From Thiodiazotropha sp040507225 (GTDB lineage: Bacteria; Pseudomonadota; Gammaproteobacteria; Chromatiales; Chromatiaceae): a stretch of 64,000 nucleotides of DNA. Positions 52,799 through 62,069 of this stretch are shown piece by piece. Position 1 is the stretch's first letter; every line of letters begins with the position of its first letter. Below the pieces are notes generated by a model that had not been told where the DNA came from, did no database searches, and saw only the letters and a list, made by a program, of their open reading frames with translations. Position numbers and translations under genes: made by a program. The DNA is taken from contig JBEVVG010000007.1 in the NCBI GenBank assembly GCA_040507225.1, positions 1-64,000 on the forward strand. Reading direction: 5' to 3'.

Positions 52799-53890
52799 TT
52801 ATTCCTGTCGTTCTGCATCGAGACGGTAGGGTTCCGGCGGGACAATCGGTTCCCGTTCCAGCACCAGATCGGCTGCCAGACGGCACGAGGCGGGTCCGAG
52901 TACCACCCCGTTCCGGTAGTGCCCCGCGTTGATGTACAGACCCGGCAGTTGGGGTACCGCTCCGATGTAGGGGATGCCGGCGGGGGAGCCGGGGCGCAGA
53001 CCGGCCCAGTGATGCTCGATTTCCGCTTCGGCGAGCTCTGGAAAGTGGCTCAGTGCATAGTCCCTCAGGGACTGCTTCGCCTGCTCAGTGGTTTGCTTGT
53101 CGAAACCTCGGTGTTCCAGGGTGCTGCCGATGAGGATTCGCCCGTCCCGGCGGGGGATCACGTAGCGATCCTGGTGCAGGGTGATGCGGCGAATCCGCTC
53201 CGGTTGGTGATGAAAGATGATCATCTGACCCAGCACGGGTTCGATCGCGGGTGCGCTGACCAGGTCCTTGAGCAGTTTGCCGCTCCAGGCGCCGGCGCAA
53301 ATGACCACCCGTTCAGCCCGGTGAGTTCCGTCACGGGTCGTGACGCCTGCGACCCGCCCCTGCTCGACGAGCAGTCCGGTGACGGTGCGGTCCTGCAGCA
53401 GGGTGATCTTCTCGTCGAGGGAGCCGTGCAGCGCCTTGACCAGCCGGGGATTGCGTATCTGTCCAACCTGGGGCATCCACAGCGCCTGATTCGCCGGATG
53501 GTCGAGCGCCGGCTCACAGCTGTGTATTTCTGACGCACCGATCGATGTTACCGGTTGGGACTGCCCCCGGGACCAGGCCAGTGCGCGTTCAGGATCATCG
53601 GGTTCCAGGATCAGCAGGCCGCTCGGGGTGAGTTCCGGGTCGATGCCGCTTTCCCTCTGGAGCCGCGCGGCGAGTTCCGGATAGGCCTTCTGGCTCCAGC
53701 CTGCCAGGGCGGTGACCGGGTCCGGATAACGCCAGGGGTAGAGTGGGGACAGGATGCCCCCACCTGCCCAGGACGACTCGCGGCCGACCTTGCCGGCTTC
53801 CAGTAAGGTAACGTTCATACCGGCATCGTGAAGCTCTTTGGCAGTGAGCATGCCAATGAGCCCGCCGCCGACGATCAGGCAGTCTGTCAT
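52799..53890 (-). CDS. thiO: Glycine oxidase ThiO (thiamine biosynthesis)
   Basis: A 363-aa FAD-dependent amine oxidase that makes the dehydroglycine needed for the thiazole of thiamine. It starts MTDCLIVGGGLIGMLTAKELHDAGMNVTLLEAG and has GRESSWAGGGILSPLYPW, RVVICAGAWSG and HYRNGVVLGPAS. It lies immediately downstream of the minor-pilin operon terminator, as in Pseudomonas where thiO neighbours fimT. Confidence 0.92.
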   Translation of the reverse strand: MTDCLIVGGGLIGMLTAKELHDAGMNVTLLEAGKVGRESSWAGGGILSPLYPWRYPDPVTALAGWSQKAYPELAARLQRESGIDPELTPSGLLILEPDDPERALAWSRGQSQPVTSIGASEIHSCEPALDHPANQALWMPQVGQIRNPRLVKALHGSLDEKITLLQDRTVTGLLVEQGRVAGVTTRDGTHRAERVVICAGAWSGKLLKDLVSAPAIEPVLGQMIIFHHQPERIRRITLHQDRYVIPRRDGRILIGSTLEHRGFDKQTTEQAKQSLRDYALSHFPELAEAEIEHHWAGLRPGSPAGIPYIGAVPQLPGLYINAGHYRNGVVLGPASCRLAADLVLEREPIVPPEPYRLDAERQE

Positions 53891-53908
53891 GATTCTCTCT
53901 CAAACAAA

Positions 53909-53946
53909 AAAGGGATCCACCCAATCAATCGGGTGGATCCCTTTTG
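53909..53946 (-). terminator. Intrinsic terminator of the minor-pilin operon
   Basis: AAAAGGGATCCACCC and GGGTGGATCCCTTTT form a perfect 15-bp stem with an 8-nt loop. On the minus strand it is followed by TTTTGTTTG. It lies 43 bases past the pilE stop. Confidence 0.9.
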
Positions 53947-53988
53947 AGTTTATCGGACTATCGATGCAAAGAAAATCGATCGGTCCTG

Positions 53989-54414
53989 CTACTTCCAGCC
54001 GGTCGTCCAACCGCCTTCGTTGCGCTCCTTCATGCCGGACGAGTAGAGGCGATAGCCGGTGACTCTGTCCTGGTCCTGGGTGCCGAGCGTGGTGGGTGTG
54101 ATCTCCAGGACATAGCAGCTTGCGATATCGCCACACGCGCCGGCATTGATCGTCAGATTGCCATAGTAGCCCTCGGGACTGTCGGTCTGGATGTTCGCGT
54201 CAGCGGGTGTAATCGTATAGGTCGCCATGCGTGAACGGTAGACCTCCAGTTTCTGAGCCGCATCGAGGAGCGTTGACATACCGTCGTTGCGATGCCCCTT
54301 ACGCACCTGGTCGAGGTAGTTGGGGTACGCGATGGCGGCGAGTATGCCGACAATCGCGACGGCCAGCATGAGCTCGATCAGGGTGAAACCGGCGAGCTTT
54401 TTCTGTTTATTCAT
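53989..54414 (-). CDS. pilE: Type IV minor pilin PilE
   Basis: A 141-aa prepilin with a short leader cut before FTLIELMLAVAIVGILAAIAYPNY, Glu5 present, and a globular domain with a CGDIASC disulfide pair. It matches PilE of the minor-pilin operon. Its start overlaps the pilY1 stop by 8 bp, so translation is coupled, and the operon ends at the terminator downstream. Confidence 0.92.
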   Translation of the reverse strand: MNKQKKLAGFTLIELMLAVAIVGILAAIAYPNYLDQVRKGHRNDGMSTLLDAAQKLEVYRSRMATYTITPADANIQTDSPEGYYGNLTINAGACGDIASCYVLEITPTTLGTQDQDRVTGYRLYSSGMKERNEGGWTTGWK

Positions 54415-57241
54415 CTTCTATCACCTCTTCCCAGTACAGGGGCAGAAAACGATCGCTCCATTCACGCTTTTCCTCGATGCCGACCAGCAGGTGGACTGTC
54501 CGGCCGATGACCTCGTTGCCCTGGTCGTCGGTTTCGCCCGGGAATACCAGGGTCGGGGTCGGTGGTATGCCGAGCATGTTCAGCGTGTCTGAACGATCCG
54601 CAACGGTCAGGTTCGATTCGTCACCGCCGTGCCAGGAGAATTTCGCGTTGGCATCCACCAGGTCAACCGCGTAGATCCTGGCGGTACCGGAGGCGCCCCG
54701 GGCCTCGCAGACGCCCAGCGTGTCCTCCCGGGTGGCGCTGAATGTGGTGAAGATCACCGCGTAGTTGTAGAGGATGGCCTTCGAGTAGGATTTCTCGGTC
54801 GCGGCGAGATCAAAGTACCAGCCGCCGGATCCGGGGCTCAATACCGTGTCTCTCGAGGCGACACTGGAGGATGCGTCTTCCATGTCGCTCTCCGTGACCG
54901 TTTCGTAGCTGCTCGGAGGTCCCCACACCGCCAGGTCCTTGATCATGTAGAAACGGTCAGTGACGGTGGTATCCAGGGGATCGGTTCTGTCGCCGCTGCC
55001 GATGAGAATGGCGAAGAATTGCGATCCGCCTTTCGAGTAGTAGCCGAGTTGCGGCGTATTGAAAAATTTACGGAACTGGGTGGTGCTGACATCGGCAATC
55101 ACCCCGCCCGAAAGTCCCGCGATGTCCACACGGATGACACGGCCGCCCACATCCGAGGCGTACAGCCGGTCGACCAGACCGTCGCCGTCAATATCCAGGG
55201 TCATGATGTCACTGGCAATGCCATTGGTCATGTTGGGGATGTTCAGGTCCGCGCCGCTGCCGGAGATGCTGCGGATGAGTTCGCCATCCGCGGCATTCGC
55301 GATGAAGATGAAGTTACCTTCATCATCCGGGGAGCGGGTCGTGGCATTGTCCTGATCACGGTCGTAGCCACCGCCGAACACCAGCACATCGCGTACCGAT
55401 CCCCCGATGTCCATGCGAACGTACAGGGGTTTCGACCAGGTCTGGGCCAGTCCGGCATATTCGGAATCGGCTTCCGCGGAGATGTCTTTGACGAACAGCG
55501 GTTCGGCCGGGTCGGTGACATCCAGCAGGTAGTATTTCTTGCCACCGCGGCGCATGCCGAAGATGAGCATCTTGCGACTGCCGAGTTCGTAGTAGGTCAG
55601 AGGACCGTCCAGTCCGTAGTAGGGAATGGTGGACGGGTTGTTGGTTTTGAGGGTGATGATGTTACCCAGCAGATCAGTCGGCATGAATGCCCAGAGTTCC
55701 ACGCCGGTCTCCGCATCGATCGCCTCCAGCACACCTTCACTGGTGGGCAGGTAGATGATGTCGCCACTGGCGTAACTGACCACAACGGGTTGCGTATGGA
55801 TGGGCGCGCCCATCACCCCTTCATGGGTTTCTTCCTCGTTGGGGTTGGGGATCGGCTCGTTCCAACTCCAGGTTACCCAGTTGATCAGGTCGAGCCGGTC
55901 GTCGTCACTGCCCACGCTGAGCATCTCATTGGTGAGATTGTTGTTCGAGTTGACCACCCGGTTTACGTTGGAAGAGAGCGGTGCGTCCGGGTCGATATTG
56001 GAAAACAGGGCGCGACTGGCGCCACCCGCGCCCATGTGCGCCGCGGCGCCATTGGTCAGCGTGTCGCCACCGTCGGTGCTGGAACTCCAGAGATCCCGTG
56101 AACTGATGAATTCATAGGAGGTGTTGACCACGTTGCCGCCGTTAGCATCCTGCAACACGATATCGCCCGCTGCGGTGATGCTGATGGTGTAGCCCTTGAG
56201 GTTGCCCTTCCAGAATGTGTCGCCGGAAGGCACGATCAGCGGAATGAAGATCCGGTTGCCGCTGATGGCCGCGTTGTCCGGGTTGAAGGGGATCACCGGC
56301 GCCGTGTAGGCGTACGGGATCGATTCCTGGGCCCCGGTGATGATGCTGGTGAACGCATCGACCAGATCCGCGGAATTGCTCGCCGGATAGTAACCGCCGC
56401 CGCCGTGTGCCGCGATGTCCGTCAGGAACGCCGTGGCCTGGCTGCCGGTGGAGAAACCGATGGTATGCGTGATGATGTTCTGCTGTTCATCCCAGCCCGC
56501 GGTGGTTTCCAGGTCCGTGGTGAAGGCCCAGTCGGCGATTTCCCGGGCGCAGCGCCCGTTCTGGTAAACGGAGGTCCAGTCACTGGCGCAGTTGGTTCCC
56601 TCATATGAGGTAAGGCCGTATCTCCCGCCGGAGTTGGGGTCGTTGGAGTTCGGTTCACCATCCGAGAGCAGCACGATGTGATTGGGTTTGCACCAGTTGT
56701 CCTCTCCGCTGCCATCGATCGGCGAGGTCATGGTGTTGCCGTAGTAGTCGGTGAAGGTCTGGTCGTTTCGGAACCAGGCGACCGCGCTTTCGAGGGCCTT
56801 GACGGTCGGTGTGTAACTGAGGGTGCGCAGGGCGTCGATGCGGGTCTGGAACAGCCCGGGATCGTCCGCGACCACCTGGAAATCACCGGTATGGGCGACG
56901 AAGCGCAGCGGACCGTTGTTGCCGCTGGCGGTGGTGTAGCCCATCATCGCCGAGTTCACGTTCTGCATCTCGTCCTGATCGAAGATGATGTGCATGGCTT
57001 CAACCAGGGCATCCCGTCGGGTGGCCCGGTTGCCGTTCGCAAGTGTCGCATCTCGGGTATCCATACTGCCGGATTCGTCGAGTACGAACAGCACGTTGGG
57101 CGGCACCGGGTCCGGTGGTTCCTGTAGATAGATTTCGATGTCGTCCGCGCTGGTCAGGGGGGATGCCAGGGCGCAAAGGATTGCGACACTCGATGCGGTC
57201 AGGTTTTTCATAAAACTGGGGCGGGTGAATATGGGTTTCAT
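54407..57241 (-). CDS. pilY1: Type IV pilus tip/assembly protein PilY1
   Basis: A 944-aa secreted protein. It has a signal peptide (about 1-32), a von Willebrand A domain with MIDAS DESGS (about 55-60), a middle region, and a C-terminal PilY1 beta-propeller with a calcium loop DIDGDGLVD near residue 695. PilY1 primes pilus assembly, controls retraction in a calcium-dependent manner and can act in adhesion and surface sensing. The gene is shorter than the Pseudomonas version and follows pilX. It is preceded by a 12-base gap. Confidence 0.95.
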   Translation of the reverse strand: MKPIFTRPSFMKNLTASSVAILCALASPLTSADDIEIYLQEPPDPVPPNVLFVLDESGSMDTRDATLANGNRATRRDALVEAMHIIFDQDEMQNVNSAMMGYTTASGNNGPLRFVAHTGDFQVVADDPGLFQTRIDALRTLSYTPTVKALESAVAWFRNDQTFTDYYGNTMTSPIDGSGEDNWCKPNHIVLLSDGEPNSNDPNSGGRYGLTSYEGTNCASDWTSVYQNGRCAREIADWAFTTDLETTAGWDEQQNIITHTIGFSTGSQATAFLTDIAAHGGGGYYPASNSADLVDAFTSIITGAQESIPYAYTAPVIPFNPDNAAISGNRIFIPLIVPSGDTFWKGNLKGYTISITAAGDIVLQDANGGNVVNTSYEFISSRDLWSSSTDGGDTLTNGAAAHMGAGGASRALFSNIDPDAPLSSNVNRVVNSNNNLTNEMLSVGSDDDRLDLINWVTWSWNEPIPNPNEEETHEGVMGAPIHTQPVVVSYASGDIIYLPTSEGVLEAIDAETGVELWAFMPTDLLGNIITLKTNNPSTIPYYGLDGPLTYYELGSRKMLIFGMRRGGKKYYLLDVTDPAEPLFVKDISAEADSEYAGLAQTWSKPLYVRMDIGGSVRDVLVFGGGYDRDQDNATTRSPDDEGNFIFIANAADGELIRSISGSGADLNIPNMTNGIASDIMTLDIDGDGLVDRLYASDVGGRVIRVDIAGLSGGVIADVSTTQFRKFFNTPQLGYYSKGGSQFFAILIGSGDRTDPLDTTVTDRFYMIKDLAVWGPPSSYETVTESDMEDASSSVASRDTVLSPGSGGWYFDLAATEKSYSKAILYNYAVIFTTFSATREDTLGVCEARGASGTARIYAVDLVDANAKFSWHGGDESNLTVADRSDTLNMLGIPPTPTLVFPGETDDQGNEVIGRTVHLLVGIEEKREWSDRFLPLYWEEVIEDE

Positions 57242-57253
57242 GGTGTTGACTCC

Positions 57254-57763
57254 TTATTGCCTGATCAGCGCAACCTGCATCCGGTTGTGTGTCTGGGTTC
57301 CGCTGGCGCCGACGTGTCCATAGGCGTCTGCAAGGTAGAGATGGGTCACTACATCGGGTTGATATCCTGAAAACAGCACGTTGCCCTGACCCTTGCCGGG
57401 GTCGATGACATCCTGGTAGGTCATGTCGATATCCGCGCTGAGATCGGGCTGGTCGGTGACCCCGATGGCGGTGAAAAAGTCGGGTGTGGTGCTCATGTCA
57501 CCGATGACCGCGGGTATGTCCAGGGTCAACGCATCGAGTTGCGGTCCGGTAATGATGGACAGGGCATTTTCAGCAGCCTGGAAACTGAGCTCCTTGAACT
57601 GGTGATTGACCGCGATGCGGGTTTCAAGATTGGTATTCTGCATGGCGCTGACGCTCAGCAGGGTGATGATGGTCAACAGGATCAGGCTGATGACCAGCGC
57701 GGCACCGGACTGATTTCGCCGGGGGCTTGAACCTGTGATCATGGGTCGTGTTTGCTCAGTCAT
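57254..57763 (-). CDS. pilX: Minor pilin assembly protein PilX
   Basis: A 169-aa protein with the PilX-type leader SGAALVISLILLTIITLLSVSAMQNTNLE. Position 5 is not Glu, which is normal for PilX/GspK-like proteins. PilX-type subunits nucleate the pilus tip complex with PilV, PilW and PilY1. It starts 2 bases after the pilW stop. Confidence 0.9.
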   Translation of the reverse strand: MTEQTRPMITGSSPRRNQSGAALVISLILLTIITLLSVSAMQNTNLETRIAVNHQFKELSFQAAENALSIITGPQLDALTLDIPAVIGDMSTTPDFFTAIGVTDQPDLSADIDMTYQDVIDPGKGQGNVLFSGYQPDVVTHLYLADAYGHVGASGTQTHNRMQVALIRQ

Positions 57764-57765
57764 GA

Positions 57766-58578
57766 CTATGCCCCGAGGTTTGCGTTTTGGCGATTGATGG
57801 CCTGATGAAGGTTACGAAACTGGATGGTGACGTTGGCGGCCTTGTAAGGGATCTCTGTATCGGTCGGTGTGAAGGTATCGCCCAACACGTCCATGGGGGT
57901 CGGTGAACTGGGCCGGTAGTTGTAGGGCAGTTCCCGGTCATCTCCCGGTGAGGTGACGATGCCGATGCGGATCGCCACCACGTTAACCCAGAGCGCACTG
58001 CTGTCGACCAGGGAGGCGGTGAGGTACTGGTTGGCGACCCCGTCCCCGTCGGTATCGACTCCGTACAGGGCGCGCATGCGCTCGATCCCGGACACCAGGG
58101 GTTGGGAGTAGTTTTCTTCGGGTACCTCGCACACCAGGTTTTTGTCCGCATCCACGTAAAACATTGCGGTGATGGTATCGACGACATCCCCACCCAGGGT
58201 GCCTGCCATGCCGCAGGGTGCGGGGCCTGAGGCGTAACGCACCGCGACCCGGCTGGAACCGTTGGCATCCGCGTCCAGGATTCCGTCGGCGCCGAGCCCG
58301 GGGAAGGTGCGCAACCCGTTATCAGAGGTGCTGTAGCTGGTCATGTCGTCATTCGATGGGAGAATGCTGCGGCCGGCCATGACCAACACCCTGCGCATGT
58401 CCTGAAAGGCGAAACGGTAGTTTTCAGTGGCCGCCGCGAACGAGGAACGCACGGTGAATGAGTTTTTACTGTCGACGTAGACTTTCGCCGCGCCACCGAT
58501 GAGGAATATGCCAATCGCGCTGGCGATCATCAGGGAGATGATGGAAAAGCCTGCTTGATGATTTCTGTGAACAGCCAT
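57766..58578 (-). CDS. pilW: Minor pilin assembly protein PilW
   Basis: A 270-aa prepilin with leader QAGFSIISLMIASAIGIFLIGGAAKVYVDSK and a large globular domain with a PilW-like body (RVAVRYASGPAPCGMAG). Position 5 of the mature protein is Ser, not the usual Glu, which is odd for PilW. Its start abuts the pilV stop by one base. Confidence 0.9.
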   Translation of the reverse strand: MAVHRNHQAGFSIISLMIASAIGIFLIGGAAKVYVDSKNSFTVRSSFAAATENYRFAFQDMRRVLVMAGRSILPSNDDMTSYSTSDNGLRTFPGLGADGILDADANGSSRVAVRYASGPAPCGMAGTLGGDVVDTITAMFYVDADKNLVCEVPEENYSQPLVSGIERMRALYGVDTDGDGVANQYLTASLVDSSALWVNVVAIRIGIVTSPGDDRELPYNYRPSSPTPMDVLGDTFTPTDTEIPYKAANVTIQFRNLHQAINRQNANLGA

Positions 58579-59141
58579 TAGGGAGCTCCTGGAACTATCG
58601 TGCTGACGACCGTCTGGGTCTCGAGGACGGCGCTGTCACTCTGTACCTGCCAGGTGATGGTTGCGGTCATCGGCGACATCGTTGAGCAGGGATCGGCATC
58701 ACCGCCGTCGTTGTCGATGCAGTCGACGACCAGTTGCCCGCCGGGCAGGGTGTTCTGGACACCGTTCCTGCAACGTACCTCCCAGAGGTCGAAGACGGCG
58801 ATTTCATCGGTTGTGCATTCTGCAACACCGGTCGTGGTGGTCGCGTTCGGCGTGACCGAGCAGATGGGTGCAGGCGGATTGTCGCAATCTGCGTCCACAT
58901 TGGAGATATAAGCGTTGTCCTCAACCCCCTCCAGATTGGCGCGCATGCGGTCAGACAGCGATGCCGCCAGTTCGGTGGCGCGTGAGCGGTAGTCGGCGTT
59001 GCTCGATCCCTGGAGTGCCGTGACCTGCAGGGCGGCAACCCCCAGCAAGCCGATCGCGATGACGACGGCAGCGATCAACACCTCGATCAGGGTCATGCCC
59101 CGACAGTCCTGTGCGAGGCGGGAGTGGTGGGTCAGTCTCAT
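58578..59141 (-). CDS. pilV: Minor pilin PilV
   Basis: A 187-aa prepilin from the chosen start (MRLTHHSRLAQDCRG), with cleavage before MTLIEVLIAAVVIAIGLLGVAALQ and Glu5 present. The globular part has several cysteines (CDNPPAPICS, CRNG). I start at 59141, preceded by GGAGA and overlapping the fimT stop by 4 bp, rather than at 59198. Confidence 0.9.
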   Translation of the reverse strand: MRLTHHSRLAQDCRGMTLIEVLIAAVVIAIGLLGVAALQVTALQGSSNADYRSRATELAASLSDRMRANLEGVEDNAYISNVDADCDNPPAPICSVTPNATTTTGVAECTTDEIAVFDLWEVRCRNGVQNTLPGGQLVVDCIDNDGGDADPCSTMSPMTATITWQVQSDSAVLETQTVVSTIVPGAP

Positions 59142-59578
59142 GGGCAGTCTCCATCGTCGGCCGAACGGATGAACGGACGCCCGGTCAGGCTCAGGCAAAC
59201 CCGGCTCTTGAGTGTGCCTTCAAAGCTGATTTCGAGCGCGTCGGTATCCGCAAGGCTGGCTCGCCCGCGGGCGTTGTAGGTGACCGGGTCGCCTGCGATC
59301 GTGACTCTCTCGTCGTCGACGGTCCGGTTGAGCAGGGTGTTGCCTCCGGCATCCACCTGCCAGCTGTTGGCACCCGGGGTGAATGTCGCATTGATCTCCT
59401 GTCTGACTGCTTCGCTGCGGGCCAGCAACAAACCGCTCAGGAGATCATTGCTGGTGGTGGCAACGGCGCTTCTCTCCGACAGGGTGTTGAAGAGAGGTAC
59501 GGCCATTGTCACGAGGATCGCGCCGATCACGATGGCGATCATCAGCTCGATCACAGTGAATCCTTTTGACTGTTTCAT
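59138..59578 (-). CDS. fimT: GspH/FimT-family pseudopilin
   Basis: A 146-aa prepilin with leader KGFTVIELMIAIVIGAILVTMAVPLF (Glu5 present) and a FimT/FimU-type GspH domain (ARSEAVRQEINATFTPGANSW; SLTGRPF; C-terminal cysteines). It is the only pseudopilin of this type in the operon, where Pseudomonas has both fimT and fimU. It is first gene of the operon. Confidence 0.9.
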   Translation of the reverse strand: MKQSKGFTVIELMIAIVIGAILVTMAVPLFNTLSERSAVATTSNDLLSGLLLARSEAVRQEINATFTPGANSWQVDAGGNTLLNRTVDDERVTIAGDPVTYNARGRASLADTDALEISFEGTLKSRVCLSLTGRPFIRSADDGDCP

Positions 59579-59636
59579 TGAGACACCTCGTTGATTCTGT
59601 GTAATAGCTTAGTTGAGTTGCCCTGAGCCCGGCATA

Positions 59637-59655
59637 CCGCTCATCGGCCGAGCGG
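59637..59655. promoter_or_regulatory. GC-rich hairpin upstream of fimT
   Basis: CCGCTC and GAGCGG flank ATCGGCC. The hairpin lies about 60 bases before the fimT start on the minus strand. It may be a leader structure or operator. Confidence 0.35.
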
Positions 59656-59700
59656 CTCCGGATATCCAGAAATACCCTTTTAAACGGATGTTTAGATATG

Positions 59701-59716
59701 TGAAACCCGGGTTTCA
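59701..59716. promoter_or_regulatory. Perfect 16-bp palindrome in ispH-fimT gap
   Basis: TGAAACCCGGGTTTCA is fully self-complementary. It sits in the 209-base gap between ispH (3' end) and fimT, about 123 bases upstream of fimT. It could be an operator for the minor-pilin operon; no known site matches it by eye. Confidence 0.45.
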
Positions 59717-59787
59717 GGGTGCTTGAGATGGGCGGGTAGGGCGGCGGCTGACATTGCCTGGGAACCGCAATCCGCTTGCGGGCGCGC

Positions 59788-60729
59788 CTATCCCTGGAGG
59801 CTCTTGGGCAGTCCGAATACCACTTTTTCCGGTTTCCCCTGAGTCTCGATCACGGTTTTTGCGCCCCAGGTCTGCAACTGCCGGATCACGCTTTCGACCA
59901 GGATCTCCGGGGCCGATGCGCCCGCGGTGACGCCGACCCGCTGTTTGTCGGTCAGCCAGTTCGGGTCGATGTCCTCCGCGCCGTCAATCAGGTAGGCGGG
60001 GAGGCCATGCTTCTCCGCGATCTCCCTGAGACGGTTGGAGTTGGAGCTGTTGGGGGAACCGACCACCAGGACCAGATCGCAGCTTCTGGCCAGTTCCTTG
60101 ACCGCATCCTGGCGGTTCTGGGTGGCGTAGCAGATGTCGTTCTTCTTCGGTCCGGTGATGTTCGGGAAACGACGCTGCAGGGCCTCGATGATCAGACGGG
60201 TGTCATCCATGGACAGCGTGGTCTGGGTCACGTAGGCGATCTTTTCCGGATTTTCGATCTGCAGGCTCTCCACATCACGGGTGGTGACCACCAGGTGGAT
60301 GTGCGAATGTTCGTTGTCCCGGGTGCACTGTCCCATGGTGCCCTCGACTTCCGGGTGGCCGCGATGGCCGATCAGGATTACCTCGTAACCGTCACGGCAG
60401 CGTCTTGCCACTTCGAGATGTACCTTGGTGACCAGCGGGCAGGTCGCATCGAACACCTGGAGTTTGCGTTTCTCAGCCTCCTCGCGCACCGCCTGGGAAA
60501 CCCCGTGGGCGCTGAAGATCACACTGCTGCCGTCGGGCACGTGATCCAGCTCGTCGACAAAGATCGCGCCCCGTTCGCGCAGGGTTTCCACGACAAAGCG
60601 GTTGTGCACCACTTCATGGCGCACATAGATCGGGGCGCCGAGCAGGTCCAGGGCGCGTTCCACGATCTCGATGGCCCGGTCCACGCCGGCACAGAATCCC
60701 CTGGGATTGGCGAGTAAGATCTTCTGCAT
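59788..60729 (-). CDS. ispH: 4-hydroxy-3-methylbut-2-enyl diphosphate reductase
   Basis: A 313-aa iron-sulfur enzyme for the last step of the MEP isoprenoid pathway. It starts MQKILLANPRGFCAGVDRAI. The three cluster cysteines are in GFCAGV, DATCPLVTKVH and NDICYATQNRQ, with the catalytic EGTMGQ segment (EVEGTMGQC). I start at 60729, which follows CAGGA and gives the family length. It is four bases from fkpB and adjacent to the minor-pilin operon, as in Pseudomonas. Confidence 0.96.
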   Translation of the reverse strand: MQKILLANPRGFCAGVDRAIEIVERALDLLGAPIYVRHEVVHNRFVVETLRERGAIFVDELDHVPDGSSVIFSAHGVSQAVREEAEKRKLQVFDATCPLVTKVHLEVARRCRDGYEVILIGHRGHPEVEGTMGQCTRDNEHSHIHLVVTTRDVESLQIENPEKIAYVTQTTLSMDDTRLIIEALQRRFPNITGPKKNDICYATQNRQDAVKELARSCDLVLVVGSPNSSNSNRLREIAEKHGLPAYLIDGAEDIDPNWLTDKQRVGVTAGASAPEILVESVIRQLQTWGAKTVIETQGKPEKVVFGLPKSLQG

Positions 60730-60733
60730 CGAT

Positions 60734-61183
60734 TCAGTCCTGGTCTTCAACCGCAAGGATGGTGACCTTGTAGAGGATGGGTTTGCCGCTCAACGGGTGA
60801 TTGAAATCCACCCGCACCCGCTCGGTCTCGAGTTGCAGGATCACACCCGGTATGGATTCGCCCTGATCGTTACCGAATGCGATGACCTGGGCCTCTGCCA
60901 GTTCCATCTCGGGGGGGAACAGGTGTCGTTCAAGCCAGTGGATATTCTGCTCGTCGGGGGGGCCGTAGACCTCGTTCCCGGATACCTCCAGGGTCTGTTC
61001 GTCACCGGCGTGAAGGCCCAGCAGGGCATACTCCAGCATCGGTTCCAGGGTGCCGTCTCCCAGGGTGAATTCCAGGGGGGCATCGTCCTGGTAGGTGGTG
61101 AGGGCGACCGTGCCGTCCATGAGTGACAGGGAGAAATGCATTTTGACCCGCCGACCGGGTGCGATTTCCGGGGACCCGGGCAT
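60734..61183 (-). CDS. fkpB: FKBP-type peptidyl-prolyl isomerase (SlpA/FkpB)
   Basis: A 149-aa FKBP with insert-in-flap architecture: VKMHFSLSLMDGTV, PLEFTLGDGTLEPMLEYALLGL, AGDEQTLEVSGNEVYG and DFNHPLSGKPILYKV. It catalyses proline isomerisation and has chaperone activity. The start at 61183 is two bases from the upstream gene's stop (TGAGATG). It is translated just before ispH, the usual slpA-ispH order. Confidence 0.93.
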   Translation of the reverse strand: MPGSPEIAPGRRVKMHFSLSLMDGTVALTTYQDDAPLEFTLGDGTLEPMLEYALLGLHAGDEQTLEVSGNEVYGPPDEQNIHWLERHLFPPEMELAEAQVIAFGNDQGESIPGVILQLETERVRVDFNHPLSGKPILYKVTILAVEDQD

Positions 61184-61184
61184 C

Positions 61185-61952
61185 TCAGACGGCCCCCGAT
61201 GATTCCGCGATGTCGCGCAGCGTGGGCAAGTCCAGGCCCAGCCGCTGCGCGTGCTCGAGGGCGCGCTGCAGGCGAGCCGGTGCGCTGCGCCCCATGCAGC
61301 GATGCTCCGGGTCTCCGGCAAAGGCCTGTTCCAGGGTCTTGATCAACCCTTTCGTGTCGAAGTTCGTGCCGGTCAGAACCTGTTGAAGCGCAATCACTTC
61401 ATCGGCCACGCGCTGAGCGAAGTCCCGGTGGTCACTCCAGAGTTCCCCGACCGTGCCCCCGGTGCGCAGACCGGCGATGTTGGTGGTGAGTATGTAGAGG
61501 TTCTTAACCACCAGCTGGAACAGCAGTTCCGCTTCGTCGTGTAATTCATTCACCGGTATGCCGATGCCTTCGAGGGCGTCTTTCAGCAGCCCGGCGCCGG
61601 CGCCAAAGGCGGGGGAGGGCATGATCACCTTGGCATCGGTGCCCGGTTTCTTTTCAAACCAGATCGAGATCACCGTGGGATCGGGAATCCCGTTCCAATC
61701 CTCTGGCAACAGTTCGTTTTGCAGCAGACACAGCCGGGTTCGCCAGTTGTCCGGGATTTTTCCGAGTATCCCGGGCAGGTCTTTTTCGCCGACCGAGACG
61801 ACGACCAGACGGGGTGCGGGCAGCTGCCCGGCCAGTTGCTGCATGTCGGTGTCCCGGGTGACGGGATGTACAGTGTATCCCGCGCGCAGAAAGCCTTTGG
61901 CGAGTATGCCGCCGATCTCTCCGACGCCGATGAGAACGATATCCTGAGTCAT
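61185..61952 (-). CDS. Ketopantoate reductase-like NAD(P)-binding protein
   Basis: A 255-aa protein with an N-terminal Rossmann motif (DIVLIGVGEIGGILAKGFLRAGY) and a helical C-terminal domain. It resembles the ApbA/PanE reductases but lacks an obvious GAGAVG-style start and other PanE motifs, so the substrate is uncertain. I start at 61952 (MTQDIVLIG), since the upstream 26 residues are not typical. It is the first gene of a kpr-like/fkpB/ispH unit. Confidence in the exact reaction is low. Confidence 0.7.
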   Translation of the reverse strand: MTQDIVLIGVGEIGGILAKGFLRAGYTVHPVTRDTDMQQLAGQLPAPRLVVVSVGEKDLPGILGKIPDNWRTRLCLLQNELLPEDWNGIPDPTVISIWFEKKPGTDAKVIMPSPAFGAGAGLLKDALEGIGIPVNELHDEAELLFQLVVKNLYILTTNIAGLRTGGTVGELWSDHRDFAQRVADEVIALQQVLTGTNFDTKGLIKTLEQAFAGDPEHRCMGRSAPARLQRALEHAQRLGLDLPTLRDIAESSGAV

Positions 61953-62069
61953 GATCTGTCGTGATGCAGGTTGGTCCGGTCGATCCGGGTGCGGTGACCG
62001 GTTTGTGGACGGATTGTGGCCTGCCATCATATCGGATTTGCATATTTTTTTTAACGGGCTAACCTATAT

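Noticed and set aside
54629..56101. 490-codon plus-strand frame opposite pilY1
   Set aside because: No motif or domain; PilY1 on the minus strand is fully supported.
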